From NCBI GenBank assembly GCA_018384065.1, contig JAHAYL010000002.1, positions 1 to 64,000 on the forward strand: a stretch of 64,000 nt of DNA. The letters are read 5' to 3'. The translations under genes and the position numbers were made by a program. The stretch is from Oxalobacter sp. GTDB lineage: Bacteria > Pseudomonadota > Gammaproteobacteria > Burkholderiales > Burkholderiaceae_D. Shown in pieces: positions 19,506 to 32,794 of this stretch (position 1 is the stretch's first letter; each line of letters begins with the position of its first letter). The notes under the pieces were generated by a model, which had not been told where the DNA came from, did no database searches, and saw only the letters and a list, made by a program, of their open reading frames with translations.

Positions 19506-20546
19506 ATGAAAATCGAACCCCGCGCACAGGCTTTGCTGAAAACATTGATTGAACGGTACATCGTTGAAGGCCAGCCTGTGGGGTCCCGGGCACTTTCCAA
19601 ACTGTCAAACCTTGACCTGTCTCCTGCCACCATCCGCAATATCATGGCAGACCTTGAAGAGATGGGGTTTGTCGCCAGTCCGCATACATCAGCCGGACGC
19701 ATTCCAACACCCAGGGGGTTCCGGATGTTTGCAGACACCCTGCTGACAGCAACACCAACCGGCAAAAGCACCCCGTTGGCATCAGGGCTCAAACTGCATT
19801 CCCAGATCGGGCAGCCGCAGAAAACCATCTCTGATGCCGCACAGATGCTTTCATCACTGACCCAGTTCGCCGGGATTGTCATGGCTCCTCAGCATGAATC
19901 TGCTTTCTCCCAGATTGAATTCCTGCGGCTTTCTGAAAAACGCATCCTGCTCGTGATTGTCACCCCGAACGGTGATGTCCAGAACCGCCTGCTGCTGACC
20001 GATGTGGATTACACGGCTTCGCAACTGACAGAGGCCGCCAATTACATCAATGCCAACTATACAGGACTGAGTTTCAATGAAATCCGGGCAAAGCTGCAGA
20101 ACGAGCTCCGGGAAATCCACTCTGACCTGTCCAAACTGATGAAGACAGCGATTGAGGTCGGTGATGAGACATTGTCCAACAACACCTCGGAAGTGGTCAT
20201 TGCAGGGGAAAACAATCTGCTGAACGTGAAAGACTTCACTTATGACATCAGCTCCCTGCGGCGGCTTTTCACCCTGTTTGAGCAGAAAACGGAACTGATG
20301 CGGCTTCTGGACATCTCAAGCCGTGCCAGTGGCATCCAGATTTATATCGGCGGAGACTCCCAGCTTGTCCCATCCCCCGACATCAGCGTGGTGACAGCCC
20401 CCTACAAGGTCAATGGGCAGTTTGTCGGCACACTTGGCGTGATAGGACCGACCCGGATGGCTTACCAGAAAGTCATCCATATCGTGGATGTCACTTCACG
20501 CCTGCTGTCAAATGCACTGAGCCATTCTGCAATTCCTGAAGACTGA
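19506..20546 (+). CDS. hrcA: Heat-inducible transcription repressor HrcA
   Basis: Repressor of CIRCE-containing promoters, kept active by GroE. The 346-residue protein has an N-terminal winged helix (ARALLKTLIERYIVEGQPV-like region, then SPATIRNIMADLEEMGFV), the HTSAGRIPT motif, a GAF-like core and a dimerisation segment (IYIGGDSQLV). The ATG at 19506 gives the usual N-terminus MKIEPRAQALL; an upstream in-frame start at 19461 adds unrelated residues. Its two visible targets in this window are rpoH and groESL. Confidence 0.97.
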   Translation: MKIEPRAQALLKTLIERYIVEGQPVGSRALSKLSNLDLSPATIRNIMADLEEMGFVASPHTSAGRIPTPRGFRMFADTLLTATPTGKSTPLASGLKLHSQIGQPQKTISDAAQMLSSLTQFAGIVMAPQHESAFSQIEFLRLSEKRILLVIVTPNGDVQNRLLLTDVDYTASQLTEAANYINANYTGLSFNEIRAKLQNELREIHSDLSKLMKTAIEVGDETLSNNTSEVVIAGENNLLNVKDFTYDISSLRRLFTLFEQKTELMRLLDISSRASGIQIYIGGDSQLVPSPDISVVTAPYKVNGQFVGTLGVIGPTRMAYQKVIHIVDVTSRLLSNALSHSAIPED

Positions 20547-20587
20547 CTGTCCATCAAAACAGCCTGCCCTTGAATTACGCCACTGCA

Positions 20588-21418
20588 TCAACGGTATTGG
20601 TTGATGGCATCCCGTGTCCTGATTGCGGCTTCACGGGAGAAGGCTGCATAGCTTTCCCCCTCTTTTTCCCCCGCATAGAGGATTGCACGGGATGAATTGA
20701 TCATCATGCCTGTCCCATCCGCTGTCTTGCCTGCGGTCACCGTTGCCTGGATATCCCCCCCTTGGGCACCGATACCCGGTACCAACAGGGGCATATTCCC
20801 GACAATCTGACGCACAGCGGCAATCTCTGCAGGATAGGTCGCGCCGACCACCAGGCCGCACTGGCCATGGCTGTTCCATTTCTGCGCAACCAGACGGGCA
20901 ACATGCTGGTACAGGGGAACAGTCTTGCCATTAACCAAGACATCCAGTGCCTGCAGGTCAGAGCCGCCAGGATTGGAAGTCCTGACCAGCAGGATGGTCC
21001 CACGGTCAGGGTATTCAAAATAAGGTTCAATGGAATCAAATCCCATATAGGGGCTCAGCGTCACAGCATCGGCATTGAACCGTTCAAAAGCTTCACGCGC
21101 ATACTGTTTTGCCGTTGCACCGATATCACCACGCTTGCCATCCAGCAGGACAGGAATGCCAGGATACTGTTCATGGATGTAGGTACAGATTGCTTCCAGC
21201 TGGTCTTCAGCTTTCTCCGCAGCGAAATAGGCAATCTGTGGTTTGAAAGCGCAGACCAGGTCTGCGGTTGCATCTACGACGCCTTTGCAAAAGGTATAGA
21301 TGGCATCTGGCTTTCCTTGCAGATGGGCAGGAAAACGGCTGATGGCTGGATCAAGACCAACACACAGCAATGAATTGTTTTTCTGCCATGCGGCAGTCAG
21401 TTTTTCGATGAAAGTCAC
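20588..21418 (-). CDS. pyrF: Orotidine 5'-phosphate decarboxylase
   Basis: Last step of UMP synthesis, OMP to UMP + CO2. The 276-residue length and motifs mark the longer type-2 PyrF family. It has [13 protein letters not shown], the active-site stretch [17 protein letters not shown] with the Lys and Asp of the catalytic DxKxxD-like array, [13 protein letters not shown] and [10 protein letters not shown]. It is a single gene, convergent with hrcA. Confidence 0.96.
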   Translation of the reverse strand: MTFIEKLTAAWQKNNSLLCVGLDPAISRFPAHLQGKPDAIYTFCKGVVDATADLVCAFKPQIAYFAAEKAEDQLEAICTYIHEQYPGIPVLLDGKRGDIGATAKQYAREAFERFNADAVTLSPYMGFDSIEPYFEYPDRGTILLVRTSNPGGSDLQALDVLVNGKTVPLYQHVARLVAQKWNSHGQCGLVVGATYPAEIAAVRQIVGNMPLLVPGIGAQGGDIQATVTAGKTADGTGMMINSSRAILYAGEKEGESYAAFSREAAIRTRDAINQYR

Positions 21419-21491
21419 TGTCCTCTCCCCTTTAAATGCAACAGGGCTATTTTACCTGCTGACAGTGCTGATAAGAAACTCCCAGAGCCGC

Positions 21492-22301
21492 TCACAACCT
21501 GACGGCATACCTGTCGATTGCCTGACGCCACCATGCAAGACGGGCACTGGATAAAGCATCCGCCATCGGGACAAAAGGCGCTTTTTCCCAAATGACGGCA
21601 GGACGGATGCCATGCAATGCATTGACTGCCCAGACATCGCAGCCATCGAGCTGCTTGGGCCTGACAAGCCGGAAAGCAACCGAAATATGTTCTTTTTCAG
21701 CAATCATCAGCATCAGACGGCGTATGGTTCCCGGCAGGATACGGTTTGAATCTGGGGGTGTGCAAAGGACATCCTGTCCATGGTGTCTTTCCCACCAGAG
21801 GATGCTGGAAGCCAACCCTTCCAAAAGGAATCCCTTCGATGTTGCCATCACTCCCTCATCTGCGCCAGATGCCAGGACCTGCTGTCGGAAACGGCTCAAC
21901 AAAGGGATATCTGGACCTTTATGGCGGGGAGCTTTCCGGATATCTCCCGTACTGCATAGCATCAACCTGACCGAATCCCTGATAGGGGGCGCAGGGCGGA
22001 TACGGCATTGAAAAACCGGTTGCCGGGGATTCCCTGCCAATTCCATGCGGGGAAACCATGCCCCTGTTGCTGGAACCAAACCCAGCGCTTCCTGCCATAA
22101 TGGCTGCAATACCGTTGGTTCAATACCATGGCGGACATGGCAGCTATTGAAAAAACGCTGCTGATGCAGTTCCGGGGCAATCACATGACCTTCCCTGACC
22201 AGCCATGAATCAGCAACCAGCAGCCTGTTTTCTGGATTGCCGGCAATCATCAATGGTCCTGTCAGGTCAGACTGGTAAACGGTTTCTGTTGAACCTGTCA
22301 T
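21492..22301 (-). CDS. pabC: Aminodeoxychorismate lyase (class IV aminotransferase family)
   Basis: Likely converts 4-amino-4-deoxychorismate to p-aminobenzoate and pyruvate, a PLP enzyme. The 269-residue protein has the family's SRFRQQVLASGADEGV, the EG.ASSILWWE cofactor loop and ILPGTIRRLML. An ATG at 22301, preceded by GAGGAGC, gives the best start; a frame extends upstream into the pabAB end. It is 10 bases from the synthase gene, so substrate and enzyme are co-expressed. Confidence 0.82.
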   Translation of the reverse strand: MTGSTETVYQSDLTGPLMIAGNPENRLLVADSWLVREGHVIAPELHQQRFFNSCHVRHGIEPTVLQPLWQEALGLVPATGAWFPRMELAGNPRQPVFQCRIRPAPPIRDSVRLMLCSTGDIRKAPRHKGPDIPLLSRFRQQVLASGADEGVMATSKGFLLEGLASSILWWERHHGQDVLCTPPDSNRILPGTIRRLMLMIAEKEHISVAFRLVRPKQLDGCDVWAVNALHGIRPAVIWEKAPFVPMADALSSARLAWWRQAIDRYAVRL

Positions 22302-22311
22302 TCCAAGCTCC

Positions 22312-24426
22312 TCAAGCATCCGGGAAACCGGTATTGAACAGGTCAAGAAAGGCCTTTGCCTTGACCCGTGTTTCTTCAAATTCCTCATCAGGATCGGATA
22401 ATGCGGTGATGGCACCACCGACACCAAATGAGAAACTGCCATCTTCATGCATCACCAATGTACGGATGACTATACTCAGGTCAACCGCACCGCACAGCGA
22501 GAAATATCCCAAAGCACCCGAATAAATCCCACGTGCAGTGCCTTCAAGCCTATCCAGGATTTCCATTGTCCGTTTTTTGGGCGCCCCTGTCATCGAGCCA
22601 CCTGGAAACGCATAGCGGATGCATTGGCACGGCGAACTGTCCTGCCTTATCTTTGAAGTAATGGTGCTGACCAACTGATGTACTGTCTGATAACTTTCCA
22701 CAGCAAACAGTTCCGGAACCCTGACACTGCCAATCTCTGCCGTCCATCCCAGGTCATGACGGACCAGGTCGACAATCATCAGGTTTTCCGCCCGTTCTTT
22801 CTCATTCTCCGCCAGTTCCTGCCTTATCCGGGCATCCAAGGCATCGTCAGCCGAACGGGGACGGGTACCCTTGATCGGTTTTGATACAGCTGTCCCTGAA
22901 TGGGTGATTTTCAGGAACTGTTCGGGGGAACAGCTGAGGATGGAAATACCCTCAAACTGCATGAACGCACTGTAAGGCGCGGGATTGCGCCGCCGCAACA
23001 TCCGGTAAACGGTCCACGGATCGGCATCTGCCTTGCCATGCACTGTATTGGTCAGGCAGACTTCATAGGTCTCGCCTTGCCTGATCAATTCCTGACAGGT
23101 CTTGATTTTGGCGATATAGGTTTCCCGGTCATGCAGCAATACCAACGGTCCAGCCAAGAGAAACGGATCAGGCAACGGTTCATGAGACAGTCCGGCATCA
23201 GCCAATGCCTTTACTCTCTGCAATGCCTGCGTCAACCATCTGTCTGCAGCCCCAACATCTTCATCTGGAACCAAAGCCAGCAGATACAGGGTGTTTTCCT
23301 GGTGGTCAACGACCATTCCCCTGTCGCAGAACAGCAGGCCTGCATCAGGATAAGGCGATTGGCAGGCATTCTCCGCACCACATTGCGCCTTCAGCTCATA
23401 GCCCAGATATCCCATCCAACCCAATGCAAATTCAAACGGCAGGTCAGGCACGGAAACTGGATGGCGCCTGATATCTTCTGACAGCCAATCCAGGCAGTCC
23501 TTCCAATATTTTTCTTTCCTGCCACCCTGTCCTTTTACGGTAACAGCCCCTTCTGATACATCCGCAACCGCAATACGTCCATAAGCACCTGAAGGAGCCC
23601 CCAGGAAAGAAAAACGGCCTGTCCCATACCCCATACGGTTGCTGTCCAACCAGACAGCAGGTCCTGTTTTCCTGAACAGGTCATTGAAAAGCTGTTCTGT
23701 ATCCCAAGGAATCCCTTTGCCAAGAATCCGCCGATACAGCAGTTTCCAAGAAGCACCCTGTTGCACCGGGCTGTTGTCTTGCGGCATGACTGGCACAGTC
23801 TGGGAAAAAACATCTGACCGGAGAGGGCGCCTGTCCCGCCACCATGATTCAGTCAACTGACGGAAATTGACGAACAGCTGCCTGCCATATCCCGTACAGA
23901 TGGATTCAGGATGGAACTGTACGCCCCATTGCGGAAGGATTTTATGGCGGACGCCCATAACCGCACCATCATCCGACCTGGCTACCACCTCGATTGCATC
24001 TGGCAAACCTTCCACCATCAGCGAGTGATAACGGACAGCCTCAAAAGGCACCGGGATGTCCTTGAACAGCCCCTTACCATCATGAAATACCTGGGAAAGA
24101 CGGCCATGCCGGGCTTCTTTGGCAAAAACTGTCTGGCCACCATGGGAATGGCAGATTCCCTGATGCCCAAGACAGATCCCCAGTACAGGAACAATCCCCT
24201 GTTTTATGGCACTGGCGCATAACCCAAAATCATCCTCCCTGTCTGGTCTGCCAGGACCGGGAGAAAGGACAATATTATCGAACTGACTGAACTGTTCTGG
24301 TGCCCATCCCGGCTCATCGTTATGGATAAGGACAGGAGGCATGCCATTGACCTCTGCAATCAGGTGATAAAGATTGCAGGTGAATGAATCATAATTGTCA
24401 ATCAGCAGTGTCTTGACCGGACGCAC
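22312..24426 (-). CDS. pabB: Fused aminodeoxychorismate synthase (PabA-PabB)
   Basis: A 704-residue bifunctional enzyme. Residues 1-200 are a class I glutamine amidotransferase (LLIDNYDSFT, the nucleophile loop GICLGHQG, and the HPES triad part). Residues about 230-704 are a chorismate-binding synthase domain. The motif PIKGTRPR, with Lys, marks PabB rather than TrpE (which has Ala there), and GGSMTGAPKKRTMEI and SGALGYFS follow. I infer a GTG start at 24426, four bases after the rlmL stop; the ATG frame at 24540 overlaps rlmL. It feeds folate synthesis with pabC downstream. Confidence 0.88.
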   Translation of the reverse strand: MRPVKTLLIDNYDSFTCNLYHLIAEVNGMPPVLIHNDEPGWAPEQFSQFDNIVLSPGPGRPDREDDFGLCASAIKQGIVPVLGICLGHQGICHSHGGQTVFAKEARHGRLSQVFHDGKGLFKDIPVPFEAVRYHSLMVEGLPDAIEVVARSDDGAVMGVRHKILPQWGVQFHPESICTGYGRQLFVNFRQLTESWWRDRRPLRSDVFSQTVPVMPQDNSPVQQGASWKLLYRRILGKGIPWDTEQLFNDLFRKTGPAVWLDSNRMGYGTGRFSFLGAPSGAYGRIAVADVSEGAVTVKGQGGRKEKYWKDCLDWLSEDIRRHPVSVPDLPFEFALGWMGYLGYELKAQCGAENACQSPYPDAGLLFCDRGMVVDHQENTLYLLALVPDEDVGAADRWLTQALQRVKALADAGLSHEPLPDPFLLAGPLVLLHDRETYIAKIKTCQELIRQGETYEVCLTNTVHGKADADPWTVYRMLRRRNPAPYSAFMQFEGISILSCSPEQFLKITHSGTAVSKPIKGTRPRSADDALDARIRQELAENEKERAENLMIVDLVRHDLGWTAEIGSVRVPELFAVESYQTVHQLVSTITSKIRQDSSPCQCIRYAFPGGSMTGAPKKRTMEILDRLEGTARGIYSGALGYFSLCGAVDLSIVIRTLVMHEDGSFSFGVGGAITALSDPDEEFEETRVKAKAFLDLFNTGFPDA

Positions 24427-24430
24427 AGCT

Positions 24431-25666
24431 TTATGGGGAATCCTGCGCAGGTTCACGCCTGAAAACCCGTGGCGCTTTTTCAGCCCGGTTGGAACCCGAC
24501 ACCATATCAAAACGGAACAGCCGGCATTCAATGGCACCATTGAACAGCGGTGTGCGCTGGGATTCCTTCAACCGCATCATCTTTGGCACAGAAAGGTCTG
24601 CTGTAAACAGATAGACCGACCATCCGGCAAAACGCTGTTTTAGCGTTGTGCTGAACAGCTGGTAGAAATAGGATGCCCGGTCATCTTTTTCCAGACGCCG
24701 GTTTCCCCTGACAGTAATACGCTCACCATAAGGGGGATTGGTCAGGATGATTCCTGGACGGTCCACAGGAACCCTGATTTCCTGGGCTTCAATCTGCTGG
24801 AGTGGAATGTTGAAAGGAATCCCGGCATTAGCGATATTCTTCTGTGCCTTCGCCAGCATTGCTGTCGAAATATCACTGCCAAACAGCATTGCCGGTCCTG
24901 TCACAGCTTTGCGCTTCGCCTGCTCTTTCATCGACTGCCACCATTCCCTGTCGAATCCCTGCATCCGTTCAAATGCAAAATGACGGTTGATGCCCGGCGG
25001 AATCCCCGCCATCATCTGGGCGGCTTCAATCAGGATTGTCCCCGACCCACACATTGGGTCAAACAATGGCATGCCAGGCTTCCAACCTGACATCCGGATC
25101 AGACCTGCTGCAAGGTTCTCACGCAGCGGTGCTTCACCGATTTCGGTACGCCAACCCCGTTTGAACAACGCTTCCCCGGAAGTGTCCAGGTACAAAGTGA
25201 CATTATGGGCATCAAGGAATGCTGAGACGCGGATGTCTGGATTGCGGGTATCGACTGTTGGACGTTCATGCAGACGGGCACGGAAACGGTCAACAATCGC
25301 ATCTTTGACCCGTAATGTGGCAAAGTTGAGGCTTTTAAGCGGAGACTTGATGGCGGCAATATCAATACGGATGGTACTGTCCACGCCAAACCACTGTTCC
25401 CACGGCTGTTTGACTGCCAGCTTATAAATGTCGTCTTCGCTCCGGTAACTTGACTGGGCAAACCGGAGCAGGACGCGCGAGGCAATACGGGTATGCAGGT
25501 TCAGCAACCAGCCATCTTCAAGGCTTCCTGAACAGTGCACACCTCCCGGCACTGCCCTATGGACATTCAACGTCACACTTTTTGTGGCGATTTCCTGTAA
25601 TTCCTGCGACAGGACTTCTTCAAGCCCCCTGGGACATGGACAGAAAAAAGAATATGCCGCCGTCAT
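24431..25666 (-). CDS. rlmL: 23S rRNA (guanine2445-N2)-methyltransferase
   Basis: A 411-residue RNA methyltransferase with an N-terminal THUMP-type RNA-binding region (about 45-165) and a Rossmann methyltransferase domain. It contains LFDPMCGSGTILIEAA, GSDISTAMLAKAQKN, and the catalytic NPPYGER. It corresponds to the N-terminal RlmL half of the two-domain enterobacterial RlmKL; the RlmK half is absent, as in many other proteobacteria. Confidence 0.9.
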   Translation of the reverse strand: MTAAYSFFCPCPRGLEEVLSQELQEIATKSVTLNVHRAVPGGVHCSGSLEDGWLLNLHTRIASRVLLRFAQSSYRSEDDIYKLAVKQPWEQWFGVDSTIRIDIAAIKSPLKSLNFATLRVKDAIVDRFRARLHERPTVDTRNPDIRVSAFLDAHNVTLYLDTSGEALFKRGWRTEIGEAPLRENLAAGLIRMSGWKPGMPLFDPMCGSGTILIEAAQMMAGIPPGINRHFAFERMQGFDREWWQSMKEQAKRKAVTGPAMLFGSDISTAMLAKAQKNIANAGIPFNIPLQQIEAQEIRVPVDRPGIILTNPPYGERITVRGNRRLEKDDRASYFYQLFSTTLKQRFAGWSVYLFTADLSVPKMMRLKESQRTPLFNGAIECRLFRFDMVSGSNRAEKAPRVFRREPAQDSP

Positions 25667-25691
25667 AGGCTGCTCCTTTGAAAATCAATAA

Positions 25692-26957
25692 TCACCTGCG
25701 GATTTCACCATGACCGAACACCACGTATTTCAGGGAGGTCAATCCTTCCAATCCTACAGGTCCCCTGGCATGCAGTTTGTCATTTGAAATACCGATTTCT
25801 GCCCCAAGCCCATATTCAAAACCGTCCGCAAAACGGGTGGAAGCATTCACCATGACCGAAGAGGAATCGACTTCACGGAGGAACTTCAGGGATTTGCTGT
25901 AATTTTCACTGATGATTGCATCTGTATGCTTGGAGGAATAATGGTTGATATGGGCAATGGCCTCCGCAACCCCCTCCACAACACGGATAGACAGGACAGG
26001 TGCCAGATATTCGGTTGACCAGTCTTCTTCGACTGCCTTTGCCAGATATGGATAACCTTTCAGGATGCCATAAGACCTGTCATCGCAACGCAGCTCGACC
26101 TTTTCAGTTTCGTAACGCTTTGCCAGTTCCGGCAGGATGATGTCCGCCACATCATCCGCCACCAGCAGGGTTTCCATGGTATTGCATGTCCCATAACGCT
26201 GGCATTTTGCATTGAAACAGATATCCAGCACCTTCTTGGGATCGGCTTCATCATCGATATAGACGTGGCAGATACCATCCAGGTGTTTGATCATTGGAAT
26301 GCGCGATTCACGCATCAGGCGTTCAATCAGTCCTTTGCCACCACGGGGGACAATGATGTCAACATATTCCGTCATGGTGATGAGTTCACCCACCGCAGCA
26401 CGGTCTGTTGTCTCTACAACCTGGACAGCGCTTTCTGGTAGACCGGCTTTCCGCAGTCCTTCCTTGACCAGCCCTGCAAGCACCCGATTACAGCAGATTG
26501 CTTCCGAGCCTCCCCGCAGGATTGCCGCATTGCCGCTCTTGATGCACAGCCCCGCTGCATCAACAGTCACATTCGGACGGGCTTCATAGATAATGCCGAT
26601 AACCCCTAAAGGCACCCGCATCTGTCCTACCTGGATACCCGAAGGCTGCAACCGCAGGTTGGAGACGGCACCGATTGGATCCGTCAAAGCCGCAATCTGC
26701 TCAAGCCCGACAGCCATGGTTTCAATCGCCTTGCCAGACAGCGCCAGACGGTCAAGCAACGCTGCCTCAAGCCCCTTTTCCCGTGCCGCCTTCAGGTCTT
26801 TCTGATTGGCCTCATGCAGCAGCGCCTCTTCCCGGCGGACAGCTTCCGCAATAAACAGCAACGCCTGATTCTTTACCGCTGTATCAGCCTTTGCCATGAC
26901 ACCTGCCGCTTCACGCGCCTGCTTCCCGATACGGGTCATATAACTCTTGATTTCCAT
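25692..26957 (-). CDS. proA: Gamma-glutamyl phosphate reductase
   Basis: Second step of proline synthesis, reducing glutamyl-5-phosphate to the semialdehyde with NADPH. The 421-residue protein shows the aldehyde-dehydrogenase superfamily fold, [15 protein letters not shown] (with L before), [11 protein letters not shown], the catalytic cysteine stretch [19 protein letters not shown], and [11 protein letters not shown]-like C-terminal sequence. It is the last gene of the leuS-lptE-holA-proA run. Confidence 0.97.
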   Translation of the reverse strand: MEIKSYMTRIGKQAREAAGVMAKADTAVKNQALLFIAEAVRREEALLHEANQKDLKAAREKGLEAALLDRLALSGKAIETMAVGLEQIAALTDPIGAVSNLRLQPSGIQVGQMRVPLGVIGIIYEARPNVTVDAAGLCIKSGNAAILRGGSEAICCNRVLAGLVKEGLRKAGLPESAVQVVETTDRAAVGELITMTEYVDIIVPRGGKGLIERLMRESRIPMIKHLDGICHVYIDDEADPKKVLDICFNAKCQRYGTCNTMETLLVADDVADIILPELAKRYETEKVELRCDDRSYGILKGYPYLAKAVEEDWSTEYLAPVLSIRVVEGVAEAIAHINHYSSKHTDAIISENYSKSLKFLREVDSSSVMVNASTRFADGFEYGLGAEIGISNDKLHARGPVGLEGLTSLKYVVFGHGEIRR

Positions 26958-27012
26958 GGTTTTCCTGTCTTATCAAACAAAGGGGACAATCGACCATCCC
27001 CTCCAATATCCC

Positions 27013-28029
27013 TCAGATACGGGAAAAAGCAATGCCTATCCGGGTCAAGGCTTCCCAAGCATCACTGAATCCCTGTTTTGAATCAAGCCCTTTCACCAGA
27101 CGGTCGATATCCGAAACCTGCTGCAATGCCCCCACCAGTTTTTCCTCATCCAAGTGACGCAGGGCATTCATCACCAGACGCTCACGGGCTCCCCGGAGAC
27201 GGTTGGCACGGGCGACCTCTGACGGTCTCATGCCCGTATCCAATGCCTGACGGCAGCGGAGCAGCATCCGGATTTCATCAACAAACACCCAAAGCAGCAG
27301 GGGCAAGGGCGTACCTTCACCCTTGAGTCCATCCATCATACGGATAAAACGTGCCGTATCACGCCCAAGCATCGCCTCACTGACTTGGAAAACATCATAG
27401 CGGGCAACATCAAGCACCGCATTCCGCACCTGCTCTTCTGTCAATGTCCCTTCTGGATAAAGAAGAGCCAATTTCTGGATCTCCTGCCAGGCTGCCAGCA
27501 GGTTGCCCTCAACCCGTTCAACCAGAAATTGGATTGCCGCCCGGTCTGCCTGCTGATGCTGCCGCCGTAGACGGGAAGCAATCCATCCACCCAACTGGGC
27601 AACATCCACTGGATTCACTTCAACATAGACTGCACGTTTCTGCAATGCTGAAACCCATGATGATTTCCGGGTATTCCAATCAAGCTGGGGGAGTGTGATC
27701 AAGGTGACATTATCTGGAGACAGACCTGACACATACTGCTGGATGGCCTGCGCCCCTTCTTTGCCAGGCTTACCGGATGGAATCCGCAATTCAATCAATT
27801 TACGGTCACCGAACAGGGACAGTGCATTGTCTGCGACATACAGTTCTTCCCATTTGAAACCCCGTTCAACCGTAAAGACCTGGCGCTCAGTAAATCCCCG
27901 CTCATGTACAGCAGTACGGACCATGTCAACTGCTTCCTGCACCAACAGGTATTCATCACCTGTCAGCACATACAATGGCGCCAGTTCCCCTTTCAGGTGT
28001 GTTTCAAGGGCTTCATATCGGAGCAGCAT
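27013..28029 (-). CDS. holA: DNA polymerase III subunit delta
   Basis: The clamp-loader delta subunit that opens the beta clamp. The 338 residues match the family in length, with the AAA+-like domain I (LYVLTGDEYLLVQEAVDMVR near residue 18), the RKLIELRIPSGKPGKEGA loop, and the helical domain III collar. It is in the conserved leuS-lptE-holA-proA order. Confidence 0.93.
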   Translation of the reverse strand: MLLRYEALETHLKGELAPLYVLTGDEYLLVQEAVDMVRTAVHERGFTERQVFTVERGFKWEELYVADNALSLFGDRKLIELRIPSGKPGKEGAQAIQQYVSGLSPDNVTLITLPQLDWNTRKSSWVSALQKRAVYVEVNPVDVAQLGGWIASRLRRQHQQADRAAIQFLVERVEGNLLAAWQEIQKLALLYPEGTLTEEQVRNAVLDVARYDVFQVSEAMLGRDTARFIRMMDGLKGEGTPLPLLLWVFVDEIRMLLRCRQALDTGMRPSEVARANRLRGARERLVMNALRHLDEEKLVGALQQVSDIDRLVKGLDSKQGFSDAWEALTRIGIAFSRI

Positions 28030-28055
28030 ATCAGCACGCCATCAGCGTTGGACTG

Positions 28056-28679
28056 TCATTGACCTTCCGGTTCAATCTGGAATATGCCCCCGGGCATCTC
28101 CGCATTCTGGTTCTGGATCATCCCATCATCAGCTTGCTTATCTTCAGGCAAGATATCTTCCGGATCCAAAGTAACCTTGCTCAAACGGCGCAGGATTTGC
28201 TGGGCGATATCCTGCTGCATATCGGCATACAGCATCCGTTTTTCGCGTTCTTTCGCCAAGTCTTCTGAATCATCATAGGTCATTGTCCGACGCAGGGTGA
28301 TGGTTGTTGGTGCAACCAGTTCCTTACCTTTCTGTGTCCGGAGAGAATATGTCACCCGATAAAACAGGGCGTATTCACGCGCATCCCCATGATTGTCATA
28401 AGATAGGGTTTTCTGTTTTTCTCGTTCTTGGGAAATTGTAAGGATGACTTCTGCTTCCTTGGGATTATCCACAATTTTCGTCATCTGCATACCGCGGTTC
28501 AACCGTTTAATCAGACGGGACATCGGAGAACCTGATGGGAAATTCATATACATCGATTTGAATGCAAATGTGAAATCGCCCCGCAGATGGAATCCACACG
28601 CTGCCAGCATGAAAGCAAGCCCGATGACCACCAGCCAACGTGTAATGGAACGGAGATAAGGACTGTGTGTGATTCCCAT
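28056..28679 (-). CDS. lptE: LPS-assembly lipoprotein LptE
   Basis: Outer-membrane lipoprotein that plugs the LptD barrel and helps insert lipopolysaccharide. A signal peptide ends in the lipobox FMLAACGFHLRG, with the lipidated Cys followed by the conserved GFHLRG of LptE. The rest is a compact alpha/beta domain with a polar C-terminal tail (about 207 residues in all). The ATG at 28679 has AGGGG upstream; the frame has a TTG two codons earlier. It follows leuS directly. Confidence 0.9.
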   Translation of the reverse strand: MGITHSPYLRSITRWLVVIGLAFMLAACGFHLRGDFTFAFKSMYMNFPSGSPMSRLIKRLNRGMQMTKIVDNPKEAEVILTISQEREKQKTLSYDNHGDAREYALFYRVTYSLRTQKGKELVAPTTITLRRTMTYDDSEDLAKEREKRMLYADMQQDIAQQILRRLSKVTLDPEDILPEDKQADDGMIQNQNAEMPGGIFQIEPEGQ

Positions 28680-28693
28680 AAGCAAGTCCCCTG

Positions 28694-31360
<2,667 letters not shown>

Positions 31361-31449
31361 TCAGCCCACAGGGCATCAGTGGAAAACCTATCGATTCAGG
31401 ATGATGTCCACATATATTCCGCCTGCCATCCATTGCCAGGCCGTAGAGG

Positions 31450-32256
31450 TCATTTCAATCCCAAGACATCCTGCATGTCATAGAGACCAGCTGCCTTGCC
31501 GGCAAGGAAACGGCAACCAATCAGGCTCCCCTGCGCATAAGACGCACGGCTTGCCGATTTATGGGAAATCTCAATCCGCTCCCCTGTCCCGGCAAACAAT
31601 ACCGTATGGTCACCCACAATATCGCCGCCCCGGATTGTCGAAAAGCCGATTGAAGAAGGGTTGCGTTCACCGGTAATCCCTTGGCGGGCAAACACACCGC
31701 ATTCCTTCAGGTCACGTCCAACCGCTTCTGCGATGACTTCACCCATCCTCAGGGCTGTCCCTGACGGTGCGTCCATCTTGTGACGGTGATGTGCCTCAAT
31801 GATTTCGATATCGTAACCTTTAGCAAAATGCTTGGCAGCAACAGCCAGCAGTTTCATCGTAACATTCACACCGACACTCATATTCGGTGCAAAGACAACC
31901 GGAATTTTCCCGGCTGCTTCAGCAATCGCCTGTTTGCCTGCATCATCAAACCCGGTTGTGCCAATCACCATCTTCACGTTATGCGCGGCACACCATGCCA
32001 GATGTTCCAATGTACCGGCAGGACGGGTGAAATCAATCACATAATCCGCATTGGCGAAAGCTTTCTCCATATCGGATTCAACCGGTACCCCTGTCTGCTG
32101 TCCCAAGAACATACCTGCATCCTTACCGATAGCAGGGGAACCTGGGATATCCAGTGCACCAACAAGATCCGCATCTTCTGCATTGAGGACAGCCTCAATC
32201 AACATATGCCCCATCCGGCCATTTGCACCGGCAACAGCAATTTTCATATTACTCAT
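31450..32256 (-). CDS. dapB: 4-hydroxy-tetrahydrodipicolinate reductase
   Basis: NAD(P)H-dependent step of lysine and diaminopimelate synthesis. The 268 residues have the Rossmann GANGRMG near the N-terminus, GTTGF, the catalytic [15 protein letters not shown] and the C-terminal [14 protein letters not shown] second ATG three codons in (32247) is an alternative start. In related genomes bamE directly precedes dapB; here an integrated element separates them. Confidence 0.97.
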   Translation of the reverse strand: MSNMKIAVAGANGRMGHMLIEAVLNAEDADLVGALDIPGSPAIGKDAGMFLGQQTGVPVESDMEKAFANADYVIDFTRPAGTLEHLAWCAAHNVKMVIGTTGFDDAGKQAIAEAAGKIPVVFAPNMSVGVNVTMKLLAVAAKHFAKGYDIEIIEAHHRHKMDAPSGTALRMGEVIAEAVGRDLKECGVFARQGITGERNPSSIGFSTIRGGDIVGDHTVLFAGTGERIEISHKSASRASYAQGSLIGCRFLAGKAAGLYDMQDVLGLK

Positions 32257-32350
32257 AATTGAACATTCAAGTTTGATTGATTTTCAAAATGCAAATGAAA
32301 ACAATCATCTAATCATAAAGAAACACCTAAAACTAGGTGAAAAATTTTTT

Positions 32351-32375
32351 CTTTATACCCATTTTTATACTCTTT
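32351..32375. repeat. Candidate left attachment site of the element
   Basis: CTTTATACCC (32351-32360) and TTTTATACTCTTT (32363-32375) recur at the right end (37550-37568) in direct orientation but opposite order. A small hairpin, CACCTA-AAAC-TAGGTG (32324-32339), lies just to the left. The repeats are short and AT-rich, so the crossover position is uncertain. Confidence 0.4.
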
Positions 32376-32504
32376 TTTCATTGCTAGGACATTGAAGCAG
32401 TATAAAACGGCAAAAAACCATAAATGATAATTGTACCAAACCCGCAACAGGAACAGAAAGCCCCCGCCTTGGCTAGGCAGTATGAGAAATGAAAGGAAAA
32501 CAAA

Positions 32505-32729
32505 ATGCGAGAAGAAGACAGAGATACTATCGAAAAGACTTATGACCTCAACGAAATTGGAGCCGCTCTAGAACATGCCCTCTTACAGCTTCAAACCAAC
32601 GGCATAGACCTGCCCGCTTTCATTGAGGCGGTGCAAGAAGTCAATGATGATTTGCGCTGTTACTTGTCCTTCGCCAATGCCCGTAAAGACCATTTGCCAA
32701 AATTCAGAACCCAGTTTGTCACTGATTAA
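32505..32729 (+). CDS. Hypothetical protein of the integrated element
   Basis: A 74-residue acidic helical protein that I do not recognise. It has a possible GAAAGGA ribosome-binding site about nine bases before the ATG. It is the only plus-strand gene of the element and sits at the left end, where satellites and prophages often keep accessory cargo. No membrane segment or known motif is visible. Confidence 0.5.
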   Translation: MREEDRDTIEKTYDLNEIGAALEHALLQLQTNGIDLPAFIEAVQEVNDDLRCYLSFANARKDHLPKFRTQFVTD

Positions 32730-32794
32730 AACTATGGGTAGAAAAATGTCGGAGAGAAAGGGCAACAGCCTATTTTTCTCTTATGAAACGTCCA

